A stretch of DNA of 52,777 nt from the NCBI RefSeq assembly GCF_000379185.1, contig NZ_KB900739.1, positions 1 to 52,777 of the forward strand, read 5' to 3'. Source of the stretch: Capnocytophaga cynodegmi DSM 19736 (GTDB lineage Bacteria > Bacteroidota > Bacteroidia > Flavobacteriales > Flavobacteriaceae). This document shows, piece by piece, positions 1 to 8,562 of the stretch. Under the pieces are notes generated by a model. The model worked only from the letters and a program-made list of their open reading frames with translations, did not search any database and was not told the DNA's origin. Made by a program: the position numbers and the translations under genes. The number at the start of each line of letters is the position of its first letter. Within the stretch, counting starts at the first letter, position 1.

Positions 1-7
1 AAATTAT

Positions 8-15
8 TATTTTTG
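8..15 (+). promoter_or_regulatory. -7 promoter box for the sodB operon
   Basis: TATTTTTG matches the Bacteroidota -7 consensus TAnnTTTG and lies 78 bases before the sodB start. The -33 element would fall outside or at the very edge of the window. It is the only recognisable promoter before the tightly packed genes that follow. Confidence 0.6.
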
Positions 16-93
16 CTAATCTAAATATAATAAAAAACTAATAATATTAAAAAACTAAAAACCAATAAACTAACTAATTTAATTGTAAGTAAA

Positions 94-690
94 ATGAAAA
101 TTAATCACACACTTCCAGAGCTTCCATACGATAAAAACGCTTTAAATCCGATTATTACCGAAGAAACTTTTGACTATCACTACGGGAAGCATCACGCTGC
201 CTATGTAAACAACCTTGCTGGATTGGTAAAAGATACCGAATGGGTAGAAAAGGACATCGTGGACATCATCCGAAAAAGCCACGCCGAAAACAATGTAGCT
301 ATTTTCAACAATGCGGCTCAACATTGGAATCATTCCTTTTTTTGGAATTGCCTGTCGTCTGATGGCGGAAAAAATCCTACGGGAAAAATAGCCGAACTCA
401 TCCACCGCGATTTCGGAAGCTTTGAAAATTTTAAAGAACAATTCTCTACCACTGCCGTAAAATTATTCGGTGCTGGTTGGGCTTGGCTGGCTCAAAATCA
501 GGAAGGAAAACTGGAAATTCTCCCAATGAAAGATGCTTTTACTCCTCTAACCGAAAACAAAACGCCTATTCTCACCCTTGATGTATGGGAACACGCTTAC
601 TATATTGATTACCGAAATGCAAGACCCAAATTCGTGGAAGGTTTCTGGGAATTGGTCAATTGGAATTTTGCTAACCAAAACCTAAAATAA
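94..690 (+). CDS. sodB: Superoxide dismutase, Fe (or Fe/Mn cambialistic) type
   Basis: This cytoplasmic enzyme converts superoxide to hydrogen peroxide and oxygen. The four metal ligands can be placed at His29 (in HYGKHH), His80 (in AAQHWNHSFFW), Asp163 and His167 (in DVWEHAYY). Gln76 in the AAQ motif is the placement seen in Fe-type and cambialistic enzymes rather than classical Mn enzymes. At 198 residues it is of normal length, with no signal peptide. It is the first gene of a dense plus-strand run. The next gene starts one base after its stop, so co-transcription with the TPR-like gene and ahpC is likely. Family assignment is secure; metal preference is inferred. Confidence 0.97.
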   Translation: MKINHTLPELPYDKNALNPIITEETFDYHYGKHHAAYVNNLAGLVKDTEWVEKDIVDIIRKSHAENNVAIFNNAAQHWNHSFFWNCLSSDGGKNPTGKIAELIHRDFGSFENFKEQFSTTAVKLFGAGWAWLAQNQEGKLEILPMKDAFTPLTENKTPILTLDVWEHAYYIDYRNARPKFVEGFWELVNWNFANQNLK

Positions 691-691
691 T

Positions 692-1177
692 ATGAGTGAT
701 ACTTGTGTAAATCATATCGAAAATTATTGGAAATTTTTGACAGAAGAAGCTAATAAATTTTTCGATGAAGGAAATTACGAACTTGCTTTAGACGGCTACC
801 TAAACGCCTTATATAGAGCAGAAGTACTGAATAGCAATTTGCCGGATTGTGTGCGATTAAAAGTGCCTTTCATACAAGTATATACCATTTCGTGTTACAA
901 TTTGGCAAATTGTTATCAAGAAGTTAAGGATTTGAACAGAGCCGAAGAGATATTGCAAAAAGCAATATATTTTCTTTTGCATTTCTATCAGAAGGATTAT
1001 CAAAAGGAAATCATTGAAAAAGAATTAAGAAAATCTATTCTCAATTACCTTAGTTTTACTCAAAAAAGTAATGTTAGAACATCAAAAATAGATGCTTTCT
1101 TGACTTATTTAAAAAATCAAACAACAAAAAATAATTTACAAAATATAAAAACATTTGATTATGTGCAATTCAATTAA
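692..1177 (+). CDS. TPR-like helical protein of unknown function in the sodB-ahpC operon
   Basis: I do not recognise a named family. The 161-residue protein is soluble and helical, and residues about 15-95 show two TPR-like helix pairs: a segment containing ANKFFDEGNYELALDGY, then one containing CYNLANCYQEVKDLNRAEEIL. The C-terminus is Lys/Asn-rich. It begins one base after the sodB stop and its end overlaps the ahpC start, so the three genes are probably translationally coupled. The position suggests a role in peroxide or superoxide stress, perhaps as a protein-protein adaptor, but that is inference from context. It has no CxxC motif, so it is not an AhpD-type reductant. Confidence 0.75.
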   Translation: MSDTCVNHIENYWKFLTEEANKFFDEGNYELALDGYLNALYRAEVLNSNLPDCVRLKVPFIQVYTISCYNLANCYQEVKDLNRAEEILQKAIYFLLHFYQKDYQKEIIEKELRKSILNYLSFTQKSNVRTSKIDAFLTYLKNQTTKNNLQNIKTFDYVQFN

Positions 1178-1778
1178 AAAACTGATTCAGAGAGAACAAT
1201 TACAACTCATTCAAAAAGGAATACTAAGTATTGGGGACAAATTACCTGAATTTACTAAAAAAGCCGTTATTTCTACAAAACAAGGCATAGAAATTTCTGA
1301 AATTACAAATAACTATGCAACGGAACAAGGAAAGTGGATGGTGCTTTTTTGGTGGCCCAAAGATTTTACTTTTGTCTGCCCAACAGAAATTGTAGAGTTC
1401 AATAAAAACAACGAAAAATTCGCAGAGAGAAATGCCTTGCTAATTGGTGCTTCAACTGATACTGAATATGTACATTTAGGGTGGAGACAAAATCATCCCC
1501 AATTAGCAGACCTTTCTATCCCAATGCTTGCTGATACTTCCAAATCTTTATCCGAAGAAATGGGAATTTTAAACTACGAAGAAAAAGTTGCTTATCGAGC
1601 TACTTTTATCATTGACCCACAAGGAATTATACAATGGGTGAGCGTTTATCCTATGAATGTAGGAAGAAATGTAGAGGAAGTACTTCGTGTATTAGATGCT
1701 CTCCAAACGGAAGAATTAACTGCTTGTGGATGGAAGGCAGGAGAACAAACACTCTCTCAACAATTAAAAAACCAATAA
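1161..1778 (+). CDS. ahpC: Peroxiredoxin, AhpC/TSA family
   Basis: A thiol peroxidase that reduces hydrogen peroxide and organic peroxides. The peroxidatic cysteine is Cys73 in FVCPTE. A C-terminal candidate resolving cysteine is Cys189 in TACGWKAG, a tail resembling the mycobacterial-type AhpC end but with only one of its two C-terminal cysteines. A TTG at 1155 could extend the frame by two residues, but ATG 1161 is the better start; it overlaps the upstream stop by 17 bases. About 205 residues. The first 25 residues precede the usual peroxiredoxin start and contain many Lys and Gln. It follows sodB and the TPR-like gene, completing a superoxide-to-peroxide-to-water pathway. Its electron donor is not visible here. 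Confidence 0.93.
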   Translation: MCNSIKKLIQREQLQLIQKGILSIGDKLPEFTKKAVISTKQGIEISEITNNYATEQGKWMVLFWWPKDFTFVCPTEIVEFNKNNEKFAERNALLIGASTDTEYVHLGWRQNHPQLADLSIPMLADTSKSLSEEMGILNYEEKVAYRATFIIDPQGIIQWVSVYPMNVGRNVEEVLRVLDALQTEELTACGWKAGEQTLSQQLKNQ

Positions 1779-1779
1779 A

Positions 1780-3219
1780 ATGACCGATAATCACCTTTAT
1801 ACAGAACTCAAACGATATACCCACAATTCACCATCTAAAAAAGGCACAATAATCCGATTTATTCGTAACGAAAAAGATTTACAGAAGATTGATATTCAAG
1901 AAAATTTAAAATCAGAAATTCGTCAATCATTCGACAAAAAAGAGAATAAACATTGGTGTCTTTGGCAAGAAGAAAAAAGTCTGCTGGTAGCCGTTTCTAA
2001 AGATGACTTAGAAGATTTAAGACAAATAGGTGCGAATGTTATAGGCTCATTACAGCCTTCCGCTGCCTCTCCCTCTACAGAAGTGGTATTCGAAAATATA
2101 GAAATGTTTTCCGAAAAAGAAACATACGCTCTCTTGGAAGGTATGTTGCTTAGCAGTTATCATTTTGACAAATATTTATCCAAGAAAAAAGATAGTAAAA
2201 TCACGCTATTTATTTCAGAAACCGCAGTTTCAGAACAGCAATACAAGGAACTTAATATACTTCTCGAAGCCATTTCCCTCACCAAAAACGCAGTGAATGA
2301 ACCTGCTAATTATATGGACGCACTCAAATTTTCAGAATGGACACAAGAAGCAGGTGAAAAATTCGGTTTTGAAACGGAAATTCTTCATAAAAAACAAATC
2401 GAAACCCTGAAAATGGGCGGTTTGCTTGGGGTAAATAAAGGTTCGGAAACACCACCCACTTTTAATATTATGCACTACAAACCGAAAAATGCAGTAAATA
2501 GTCAGCCATTAGTTTTGGTAGGCAAGGGCGTAATGTTCGATACGGGCGGTTACTCACTCAAAGTGGGTGGCGTAATGAGTACAATGAAATGCGATATGGC
2601 AGGTGGTGCAGCCGTTCTAGGAGCAATGTGTGCCATTGCAGGGAATCAATTACCTTATTATGCCATCGGTATTGTACCCGCTACGGATAATAAAATCAGT
2701 TCCAATGCCTTAGTGGTAGATGATGTGATTACCATAATGGACGGCACAACGGTAGAAGTGCAAAATACCGATGCCGAAGGACGGCTTGTACTCGCCGATG
2801 CACTGTGCTATGCGAAAAAATTCAACCCCGAATTGGTGATTGATGTGGCTACGCTCACAGGAGCTTCGGCGGCAATCACGGGCAGTTTTGGTATTGCAGG
2901 ACTTTCCAACCACCAAGAAAGTATCGATGCTCTAAAATCCATTGGCGAAGAGGTTTATGAACGCATTGTACAGCTCCCTCTTTGGAAAGAATACGGCGAA
3001 CTCATAAAATCTGATATTGCCGATCTTAAAAACATTGGTGGAACAATCGGCGGAGTCAGTACAGCAGCTAAATTTTTGGAACATTTTACCGATTACCCTT
3101 GGGTGCATCTCGACATTGCAGGAGCAGCTTTTCTCAAAGACAAAAAAGGCTATAAACAAAGCGGAGCAACCGCCGTTCCCGTAAGATTAATATATGAATT
3201 TGTAAAAAGTAAATGCTAA
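1780..3219 (+). CDS. pepA: Leucyl aminopeptidase, M17 family
   Basis: A di-zinc or di-manganese exopeptidase that removes N-terminal residues from peptides in the cytoplasm. The metal and catalytic signatures are clear: GKGVMFDTGG at 248-257 (Lys249 and Asp254 as ligands), CDMAGG shortly after, and NTDAEGRL at 329-336 (Asp331 and Glu333 as ligands, Arg335 catalytic). The 479 residues divide into a variable N-terminal domain (about 1-165) and the catalytic C-terminal domain. It starts one base after ahpC and its stop overlaps the next start as TAATG. There is no signal peptide, so intracellular peptide turnover is the expected role. Confidence 0.94.
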   Translation: MTDNHLYTELKRYTHNSPSKKGTIIRFIRNEKDLQKIDIQENLKSEIRQSFDKKENKHWCLWQEEKSLLVAVSKDDLEDLRQIGANVIGSLQPSAASPSTEVVFENIEMFSEKETYALLEGMLLSSYHFDKYLSKKKDSKITLFISETAVSEQQYKELNILLEAISLTKNAVNEPANYMDALKFSEWTQEAGEKFGFETEILHKKQIETLKMGGLLGVNKGSETPPTFNIMHYKPKNAVNSQPLVLVGKGVMFDTGGYSLKVGGVMSTMKCDMAGGAAVLGAMCAIAGNQLPYYAIGIVPATDNKISSNALVVDDVITIMDGTTVEVQNTDAEGRLVLADALCYAKKFNPELVIDVATLTGASAAITGSFGIAGLSNHQESIDALKSIGEEVYERIVQLPLWKEYGELIKSDIADLKNIGGTIGGVSTAAKFLEHFTDYPWVHLDIAGAAFLKDKKGYKQSGATAVPVRLIYEFVKSKC

Positions 3220-3818
3220 TGAAAATCAAAAATTTATTTATCGTATTATTAGGTATAGGAAGTACATTGTTGTACTCTTGTAAAAATGAAAAATCATCTT
3301 TTGAACCCGTTGAAAATTCAGTAAAAGTAGAATGGACAGCATATAAAACTACCGACAAATTACCTGTAAAAGGAACTTTTGAATCGGTGGATTTAATTAA
3401 TCTTTCTGAGGGAAAATCCGTTGAAAATTTTTTAAACAATGCCGAGTTTTCTATTAATGCCTTAAAGTTGTCAACAGGAGACCCTTCCAGAGATGAAAAA
3501 ATTTTTAATTTTTTCTTCGGATTGATGAATGAAGCAGGAAAAATATCGGGAAAATTCATTTTTGAAAATCATCAATGGGCTATAAAGCTAAGAATGAATG
3601 GAATTAGTGTAAATAATATTCCAGCAGAAATTCAATTCAAAGATAATTTATTGAAGGTCAAATCTTCCATCGATTTAAAAGAATTTGAAGCTTTGAAAGC
3701 CTTAGAAGTGCTTAACTCAGTTTGTTTCGATTTGCATAAAGGTGCTGATAGAATAAGTAAGGTATGGGAAAATATTGATATACAAGCATCTGTAAAATTA
3801 AAAGAAGCTAAAAAATGA
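3219..3818 (+). CDS. YceI-like lipoprotein
   Basis: The N-terminus is a lipoprotein signal with a lipobox ending in LLYSC. The remaining roughly 175 residues resemble a YceI-type lipocalin barrel: [18 protein letters not shown] near the start, and an AGKISGKF segment in the middle. YceI proteins bind isoprenoid or other hydrophobic ligands in the periplasm, but the ligand here cannot be read from sequence. I chose ATG 3219, which overlaps the preceding stop as TAATG, over the in-frame ATG at 3213. The stop overlaps the nrdB start by four bases (ATGA). An envelope protein inside this enzyme operon is unexpected. Confidence 0.75.
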   Translation: MKIKNLFIVLLGIGSTLLYSCKNEKSSFEPVENSVKVEWTAYKTTDKLPVKGTFESVDLINLSEGKSVENFLNNAEFSINALKLSTGDPSRDEKIFNFFFGLMNEAGKISGKFIFENHQWAIKLRMNGISVNNIPAEIQFKDNLLKVKSSIDLKEFEALKALEVLNSVCFDLHKGADRISKVWENIDIQASVKLKEAKK

Positions 3819-4789
3819 TTACCGAACCTCTTTTAATAGAAAACAAAGACCGCTTTGTCATTTTTCCTATACAGCACAATGATATTTGGCAATTCTACAA
3901 AAACGCCGAAGCCAGTTTCTGGACGGCAGAAGAAGTAGATTTATCCCCCGATCTCCACGATTGGCAAAACAAACTCAATGATAACGAACGATTTTTCATC
4001 TCGCGGGTGTTGGCGTTTTTTGCCGCCAGCGATGGCATCGTCAATGAAAACCTTGCCATCAACTTCCTCCAAGAAGTGCAATATCCTGAGGCACGATGTT
4101 TCTACGGATTTCAAATTATGATTGAAAACATCCATTCCGAAATGTACTCGCTCCTCATCGATACTTATGTAAAAGACCCTACCGAAAAAGACTATTTGCT
4201 TCGTGCCATCGAAACCATTCCGTGCGTTACCAAAAAAGCAAAATGGGCGTTGCGATGGATTACCAAAGGAAGTTTTGCCGAGCGACTCATCGCCTTTGCT
4301 GCCGTGGAAGGTATCTTCTTTTCAGGAAGTTTTTGCTCTATTTTCTGGCTCAAAAAACGCGGACTGATGCCCGGGCTTACCTTCTCTAACGAACTCATCA
4401 GTAGGGACGAAGGTTTGCACTGCGATTTTGCTTGCTTACTCTATGCCAATCACCTACAAAACAAACTTTCGGAAGAAACCGTAAGAGAAATTATCGTAGA
4501 TGCCGTTACCATCGAAAAAGAATTTGTTACCGATGCACTCCCTGTGAAACTCATTGGGATGAATGCCGAACTGATGTGCCAATACATTGAGTTTGTTGCC
4601 GATAGATTGCTCGTTGCCTTGGGCTGTAATAAAGTATGGAACGCCACCAATCCGTTTGATTTTATGGAACTTATTTCTTTGCAAGGAAAAACCAATTTCT
4701 TTGAACGGCGTGTGGGTGAATATCAAAAAACAGGCGTAGCACAAAGCAGTAGCGAACAAAACGCTTTTTCACTGGATGAAGATTTTTAA
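3815..4789 (+). CDS. nrdB: Ribonucleotide reductase class Ia, beta (radical) subunit
   Basis: It houses the di-iron centre and tyrosyl radical that start NDP reduction by NrdA. The radical tyrosine is Tyr97 in RCFYGFQ, followed by the iron-ligand segment [12 protein letters not shown] later EGIFFSGSF helix and a DEGLHCDF helix supply further ligands. The segment around Tyr97 is strikingly like the eukaryotic R2 type. The C-terminus NAFSLDEDF is the peptide that docks onto NrdA. At 324 residues it is standard length. It overlaps the previous gene by four bases, and def separates it from nrdA. The enzyme needs oxygen for radical formation, which fits the upstream sodB and ahpC. Confidence 0.97.
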   Translation: MITEPLLIENKDRFVIFPIQHNDIWQFYKNAEASFWTAEEVDLSPDLHDWQNKLNDNERFFISRVLAFFAASDGIVNENLAINFLQEVQYPEARCFYGFQIMIENIHSEMYSLLIDTYVKDPTEKDYLLRAIETIPCVTKKAKWALRWITKGSFAERLIAFAAVEGIFFSGSFCSIFWLKKRGLMPGLTFSNELISRDEGLHCDFACLLYANHLQNKLSEETVREIIVDAVTIEKEFVTDALPVKLIGMNAELMCQYIEFVADRLLVALGCNKVWNATNPFDFMELISLQGKTNFFERRVGEYQKTGVAQSSSEQNAFSLDEDF

Positions 4790-4790
4790 G

Positions 4791-4810
4791 TAATTGTTAA
4801 TTAACAATTA
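4791..4810. promoter_or_regulatory. Perfect 20-bp palindrome between nrdB and def
   Basis: The sequence is perfectly self-complementary (TAATTGTTAA followed by its reverse complement). It sits two bases after the nrdB stop in the only sizeable gap (39 bp) of the nrd segment. The motif TTAAC(A/C)ATTAA is then repeated just downstream, before the def start. It could be an operator or an mRNA processing or attenuation hairpin, but it is too AT-rich and lacks the T-run of a normal terminator. Confidence 0.5.
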
Positions 4811-4828
4811 ATCATTAACCATTAAAAA

Positions 4829-5410
4829 ATGAAACTCCCCATTTTTGCTTACGGAAACAATGTGCTGAAGACTAAGGCAGAAGCTGTAACACCCGATTTT
4901 CCCAATTTGAACAAACTCATCGACAATATGTGGGAAACGATGGAAAAAGCCAATGGCTGTGGATTGGCAGCACCACAAGTGGGTAAATCTTTGCGGTTGT
5001 TCGTTGCCGATTCAAAGGTGCTTTACGATGTGATGAACGAGGACGAACGAGCCGAACTTTTTGAACCCAACGATACAGGTATTCGGCGGGTGTTTATCAA
5101 TCCGCAAATAAAAAATCTTTCCGAAGAACAATGGGAAGAAGCAGAAGGCTGTTTGAGTTTGCCCTTTTTATCAGGAAAAGTAGCCCGTTCGTGGTCGGTG
5201 GAATTGAGCTATCAAAACGAACAATTTGAAACCATCACCCAAACTTTTAGCGGAATGACCGCACGCGTGATTCTCCACGAATACGACCACTTGGAAGGCA
5301 TTCTCTACATTGACCGAGTGAAACCCTTGGCGAAAAAACTGATGCAATCCAAACTCCAAAAACTATTGAAAGGAAATCTAGTTCCTGCTTATGCTATGAA
5401 ATTCAAATAA
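4829..5410 (+). CDS. def: Peptide deformylase
   Basis: It removes the N-formyl group from nascent proteins. All three family motifs are present: [17 protein letters not shown] with metal ligand Cys108, and HEYDH with ligands His150 and His154 and catalytic Glu151. At 193 residues it matches Bacteroidota deformylases. The gene lies between nrdB and nrdA, with only eight bases before nrdA, so all three are probably on one mRNA. In many bacteria the native metal is Fe2+, which is oxidation-sensitive, and this may explain its company with sodB and ahpC. That link is inference. Confidence 0.97.
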   Translation: MKLPIFAYGNNVLKTKAEAVTPDFPNLNKLIDNMWETMEKANGCGLAAPQVGKSLRLFVADSKVLYDVMNEDERAELFEPNDTGIRRVFINPQIKNLSEEQWEEAEGCLSLPFLSGKVARSWSVELSYQNEQFETITQTFSGMTARVILHEYDHLEGILYIDRVKPLAKKLMQSKLQKLLKGNLVPAYAMKFK

Positions 5411-5418
5411 AAAAAGAA

Positions 5419-7752
5419 ATGTTTGTAATAAAGAGAAACGGAAAAAAAGAAGCCGTTCATTTTGATAAAATTACGGCTCGTATTCATAAACTTATCTACG
5501 GCTTATCGATTTCGGAAAAAGATGTAATTGAAATTGCTAAAAAAGTCATTCAAGGGATTTACGACAATGTTACCACTACCGAACTGGACAACCTTGCGGC
5601 AGAAACCGCCGCCGCACAAACTACCATTCACCCTGATTTTTCGGTCTTGGCGGCACGCATCGCCGTGAGCAATTTGCACAAAAACACTCTCAAATCGTTT
5701 TCAAAAACCGCTCAATTGCTCTACGAATACACCGACCCCATAACCCAAACCCACGCACCTCTCATCTCCGAAGAAATTTATAAAATCATTCGTAAAAACG
5801 CCGATGAACTCGACAGCAGTGTCATCTACGACCGTGATTACAATTTTGATTACTTCGGATTCAAAACCTTGGAGCGTTCCTACCTCATTCGCACCAACGG
5901 AAAGGTAACCGAACGCCCACAACACCTCTTTATGCGTGTAGCCTTGGGTATTCACAAAGAGGATATTCAGGCGGCCATCGAAACTTACAACCTGATGAGC
6001 GAAAAATGGTTTATCCACGCCACGCCAACGCTCTTCAATGCGGGTACGCCCAAACCGCAAATGTCGTCGTGCTTCCTACTCAGTATGACCGAAGACAGTA
6101 TCGCAGGGATTTTCGACACCCTCAAACGCTGTGCTTTGATTTCGCAATCGGCGGGTGGTATTGGTGTGAGCATTCATAACATTCGTTCCACGGGGAGCTA
6201 TATCAAAGGTACAGGCGGAATTTCCAACGGCATTATTCCGATGCTTCGCGTGTTCAATGATACGGCTCGTTATGTAGATCAAGGTGGAGGCAAACGCAAA
6301 GGTGCCATTGCCGTTTATATAGAGCCGTGGCACTCGGATATTTTTGATTTTATTGATATTCGTAAAAATCACGGTAAGGAGGAAATGCGTGCAAGGGATT
6401 TATTTCCTGCCCTTTGGATTCCCGACCTCTTTATGCAACGCGTAGAAGCCGACCAAATGTGGTCACTCTTTGACCCCAACGAAGCCCAAGGGCTGTACGA
6501 TGTGTATGGCGAAAAATTCAACGAACTTTATACTACTTACGAAAACGAAGGAAAATTTCGCAAGCAAATCAAAGCACGCGAACTTTGGACAGCCATTCTC
6601 GAAGCTCAAATCGAAACCGGTACACCTTATATGTGCTACAAAGATGCCGTGAATGAAAAATCAAACCAAAAGAACATTGGTACGATACGAAGCTCCAACC
6701 TCTGCACCGAAATAATGGAATACACCAATGCTGATGAGGTGGCGGTGTGCAATTTGGCTTCCTTGGCTTTGCCTCGCTATGTTTCGGACAAGGGCTTTGA
6801 TTTTCAAAAACTCTATGAAGTAACCAAAATCGTTACGCGAAATCTCAACAAAATCATTGACGGAAATTATTATCCCATTCCCGAAACCAAAACTTCTAAT
6901 GACCGCCACCGTCCGATAGGTTTAGGTGTGCAAGGATTGGCAGATGTGTTTTTACTTCTTCGTTTGCCCTTTGAAAGCCCAGAAGCACGAAAGCTCAATA
7001 AGGATATTTTTGAGACCATTTATTTTGCTTCGATGGAAGCCTCGATGGAATTGGCAAAGGAGCAAGGAGCGTACAGTTCGTTTGCGGGTTCGCCTCTTTC
7101 GGAAGGAAAATTTCAGTTTGATTTATGGCAAGTAGCCCCTTCTGACCGCTGGGATTGGGAAAAACTTCGCAACGAAGTGATGACCCACGGCATACGCAAT
7201 TCGCTCCTTTTAGCACCGATGCCCACCGCCTCTACTTCGCAGATTTTGGGCAACAATGAGTGCTTTGAGCCTTACACCAGTAATATTTATAACCGCCGTG
7301 TGCTTTCGGGTGAATTTGTGGTGGTCAATAAATTCTTACTCAAAGACCTCATCGAATTGGGCTTGTGGAACCCCACGATGAAAAACAAGCTCATCGCCGA
7401 AAATGGCTCGGTGCAAAACATTCCTGAAATCCCCACCGAGCTGAAAGAATTGTACAAAACCGTTTGGGAAATCAAGCAAAAAACCATTATTGATATGGAG
7501 GCAGACCGCGGGGCTTTTATTTGTCAGTCGCAGTCGCTCAACCTCTTTATGGCAGAGCCGAATTTTGCAAAGCTCACCTCAATGCACTTCCACGCGTGGA
7601 AAAGCGGACTGAAAACGGGTATGTACTACCTCCGTACCAAAGCCGCCGTAGATGCCATCAAATTTACCGTAGATACGCAGATGCTTTCAGGACAATCACA
7701 AGCAGCTTGCTCACTAGACAACCCAGAGGAATGCCTAGCGTGTGGAAGTTGA
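5419..7752 (+). CDS. nrdA: Ribonucleotide reductase class Ia, alpha (catalytic) subunit
   Basis: It reduces ribonucleoside diphosphates to deoxyribonucleotides. The N-terminal segment ([17 protein letters not shown], to about residue 95) is an ATP-cone allosteric domain. The ten-stranded barrel follows, with the SSCFLLSM and NLCTEI segments carrying the active-site cysteines. [16 protein letters not shown] motif lies in the second half. The C-terminus holds the redox pair Cys772 and Cys775 (CLAC), which is re-reduced by thioredoxin or glutaredoxin. The 777 residues are full length. Base composition is visibly richer in G and C than in many neighbours, which may reflect high expression. It follows def by eight bases. 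Confidence 0.98.
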   Translation: MFVIKRNGKKEAVHFDKITARIHKLIYGLSISEKDVIEIAKKVIQGIYDNVTTTELDNLAAETAAAQTTIHPDFSVLAARIAVSNLHKNTLKSFSKTAQLLYEYTDPITQTHAPLISEEIYKIIRKNADELDSSVIYDRDYNFDYFGFKTLERSYLIRTNGKVTERPQHLFMRVALGIHKEDIQAAIETYNLMSEKWFIHATPTLFNAGTPKPQMSSCFLLSMTEDSIAGIFDTLKRCALISQSAGGIGVSIHNIRSTGSYIKGTGGISNGIIPMLRVFNDTARYVDQGGGKRKGAIAVYIEPWHSDIFDFIDIRKNHGKEEMRARDLFPALWIPDLFMQRVEADQMWSLFDPNEAQGLYDVYGEKFNELYTTYENEGKFRKQIKARELWTAILEAQIETGTPYMCYKDAVNEKSNQKNIGTIRSSNLCTEIMEYTNADEVAVCNLASLALPRYVSDKGFDFQKLYEVTKIVTRNLNKIIDGNYYPIPETKTSNDRHRPIGLGVQGLADVFLLLRLPFESPEARKLNKDIFETIYFASMEASMELAKEQGAYSSFAGSPLSEGKFQFDLWQVAPSDRWDWEKLRNEVMTHGIRNSLLLAPMPTASTSQILGNNECFEPYTSNIYNRRVLSGEFVVVNKFLLKDLIELGLWNPTMKNKLIAENGSVQNIPEIPTELKELYKTVWEIKQKTIIDMEADRGAFICQSQSLNLFMAEPNFAKLTSMHFHAWKSGLKTGMYYLRTKAAVDAIKFTVDTQMLSGQSQAACSLDNPEECLACGS

Positions 7753-7780
7753 TAAGTTAAGTTTATTTTCAATATAAAAA

Positions 7781-8131
7781 ATGGAAAACCAATTAAATAA
7801 CGATTCTATAATTTCTTTGGAAGAAAAGAAACTTACAATTCGAGAAGTTTATTCTCAATTAGATAAAGAAGTAAGTATTGAAAAAAACATTTCTTTTGGA
7901 GAACAATTTGAGGTTTTAGTTGCGTATGTAGATTTTTTGATTCAGACGGATTTCAACAAGCTCATTAGCATACTTTATCGGGTAGATGTCTCGGAAGAAA
8001 AACTCAAAATAGCCTTGTAAGAAAATGACAACACGCCCATCAGTAGGGTCATCGCTACGATACTTTTGAAGCGAGAGCTAGAAAAACGGAAGTGGAGAAC
8101 TTTGTATAAACAAAAGCGTAAATATGAGTGA
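7781..8131 (+). pseudogene. Small conserved gene after nrdA, interrupted by an in-frame TAA
   Basis: An ATG at 7781 opens a frame that stops at TAA 8018-8020 after 79 codons, yet the same frame stays open afterwards for 36 more sense codons to TGA at 8129-8131. The downstream part reads as good protein (ISRVIATILLKRELEKRKW, then Lys/Arg-rich), so the most likely history is a nonsense mutation in a gene of about 116 codons. The protein is acidic and helical in the first part and basic at the end. I do not know its function. The position directly behind nrdA suggests co-transcription. A sequencing error is the main alternative. Confidence 0.65.
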
Positions 8132-8500
8132 ATCTAAAGAACTAACGATTAAGAACAAAGTAATTTCATTAAAATAAGAGATGATTGTACATATATTTTT
8201 TACTTATTCAAAATAATTTAGGGGCGTGATCTTTTATTTCCATAGTTACATTTTGGTTTAATTGTATTTGAGATAGCCTTACTTCCTAACCTTTTGAAAG
8301 AGGTAGAAAAATTTTGCCTATTTTTAAATAGTTCATACCTTTACAACATTGATTTACAAAGCAAAACAAGTAAAATCAATGAAATTAGTTCTACTACTAA
8401 ATCGTTGCCTTATATACTTTGAAAAATAAGTAACTTTTTGATAATGAAAATTATATAAATTTAGTTGGATTTTTATCCAAAAAATATTAGATGTTAATGC
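8132..8500. other. Gene-poor gap with an orphan promoter-like pair
   Basis: No convincing protein or RNA gene is seen over nearly 370 bases. It contains TTTG (8313-8316) and TACCTTTA (8336-8343) separated by 19 bases, which is close to the Bacteroidota promoter consensus. This is followed by a 16-codon frame at 8379-8429 (MKLVLLLNRCLIYFEK). A short inverted repeat, TTGGAT/ATCCAA, lies around 8464-8480. The gap may hold a small RNA, a leader peptide or gene debris. Confidence 0.4.
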
Positions 8501-8531
8501 AAAAAAGAATCTCAGCAAGTAGCCGAGATTC
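8500..8531 (-). terminator. Rho-independent terminator of the Cys-rich gene
   Basis: GAATCTC (8507-8513) pairs with GAGATTC (8525-8531). Read on the minus strand, the hairpin is followed by a run of six T. It lies 32 bases beyond the stop codon of the minus-strand gene ending at 8563. Confidence 0.85.
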
Positions 8532-8562
8532 CTTCATTAAATTTAAAAAATAAATGGAAAAG

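Noticed and set aside
1155-1160. TTG start for ahpC
   Set aside because: ATG 1161 two codons later is a better initiator and gives the same protein apart from two residues.
692-1177. AhpD-type reductase partner for AhpC
   Set aside because: The protein has no CxxC active site and instead shows TPR-like helix pairs.
8018-8020. Programmed recoding at the TAA after nrdA
   Set aside because: There is no downstream selenocysteine-like element or slippery sequence, and TAA is the least likely stop to be read through. A nonsense mutation or sequencing error is simpler.
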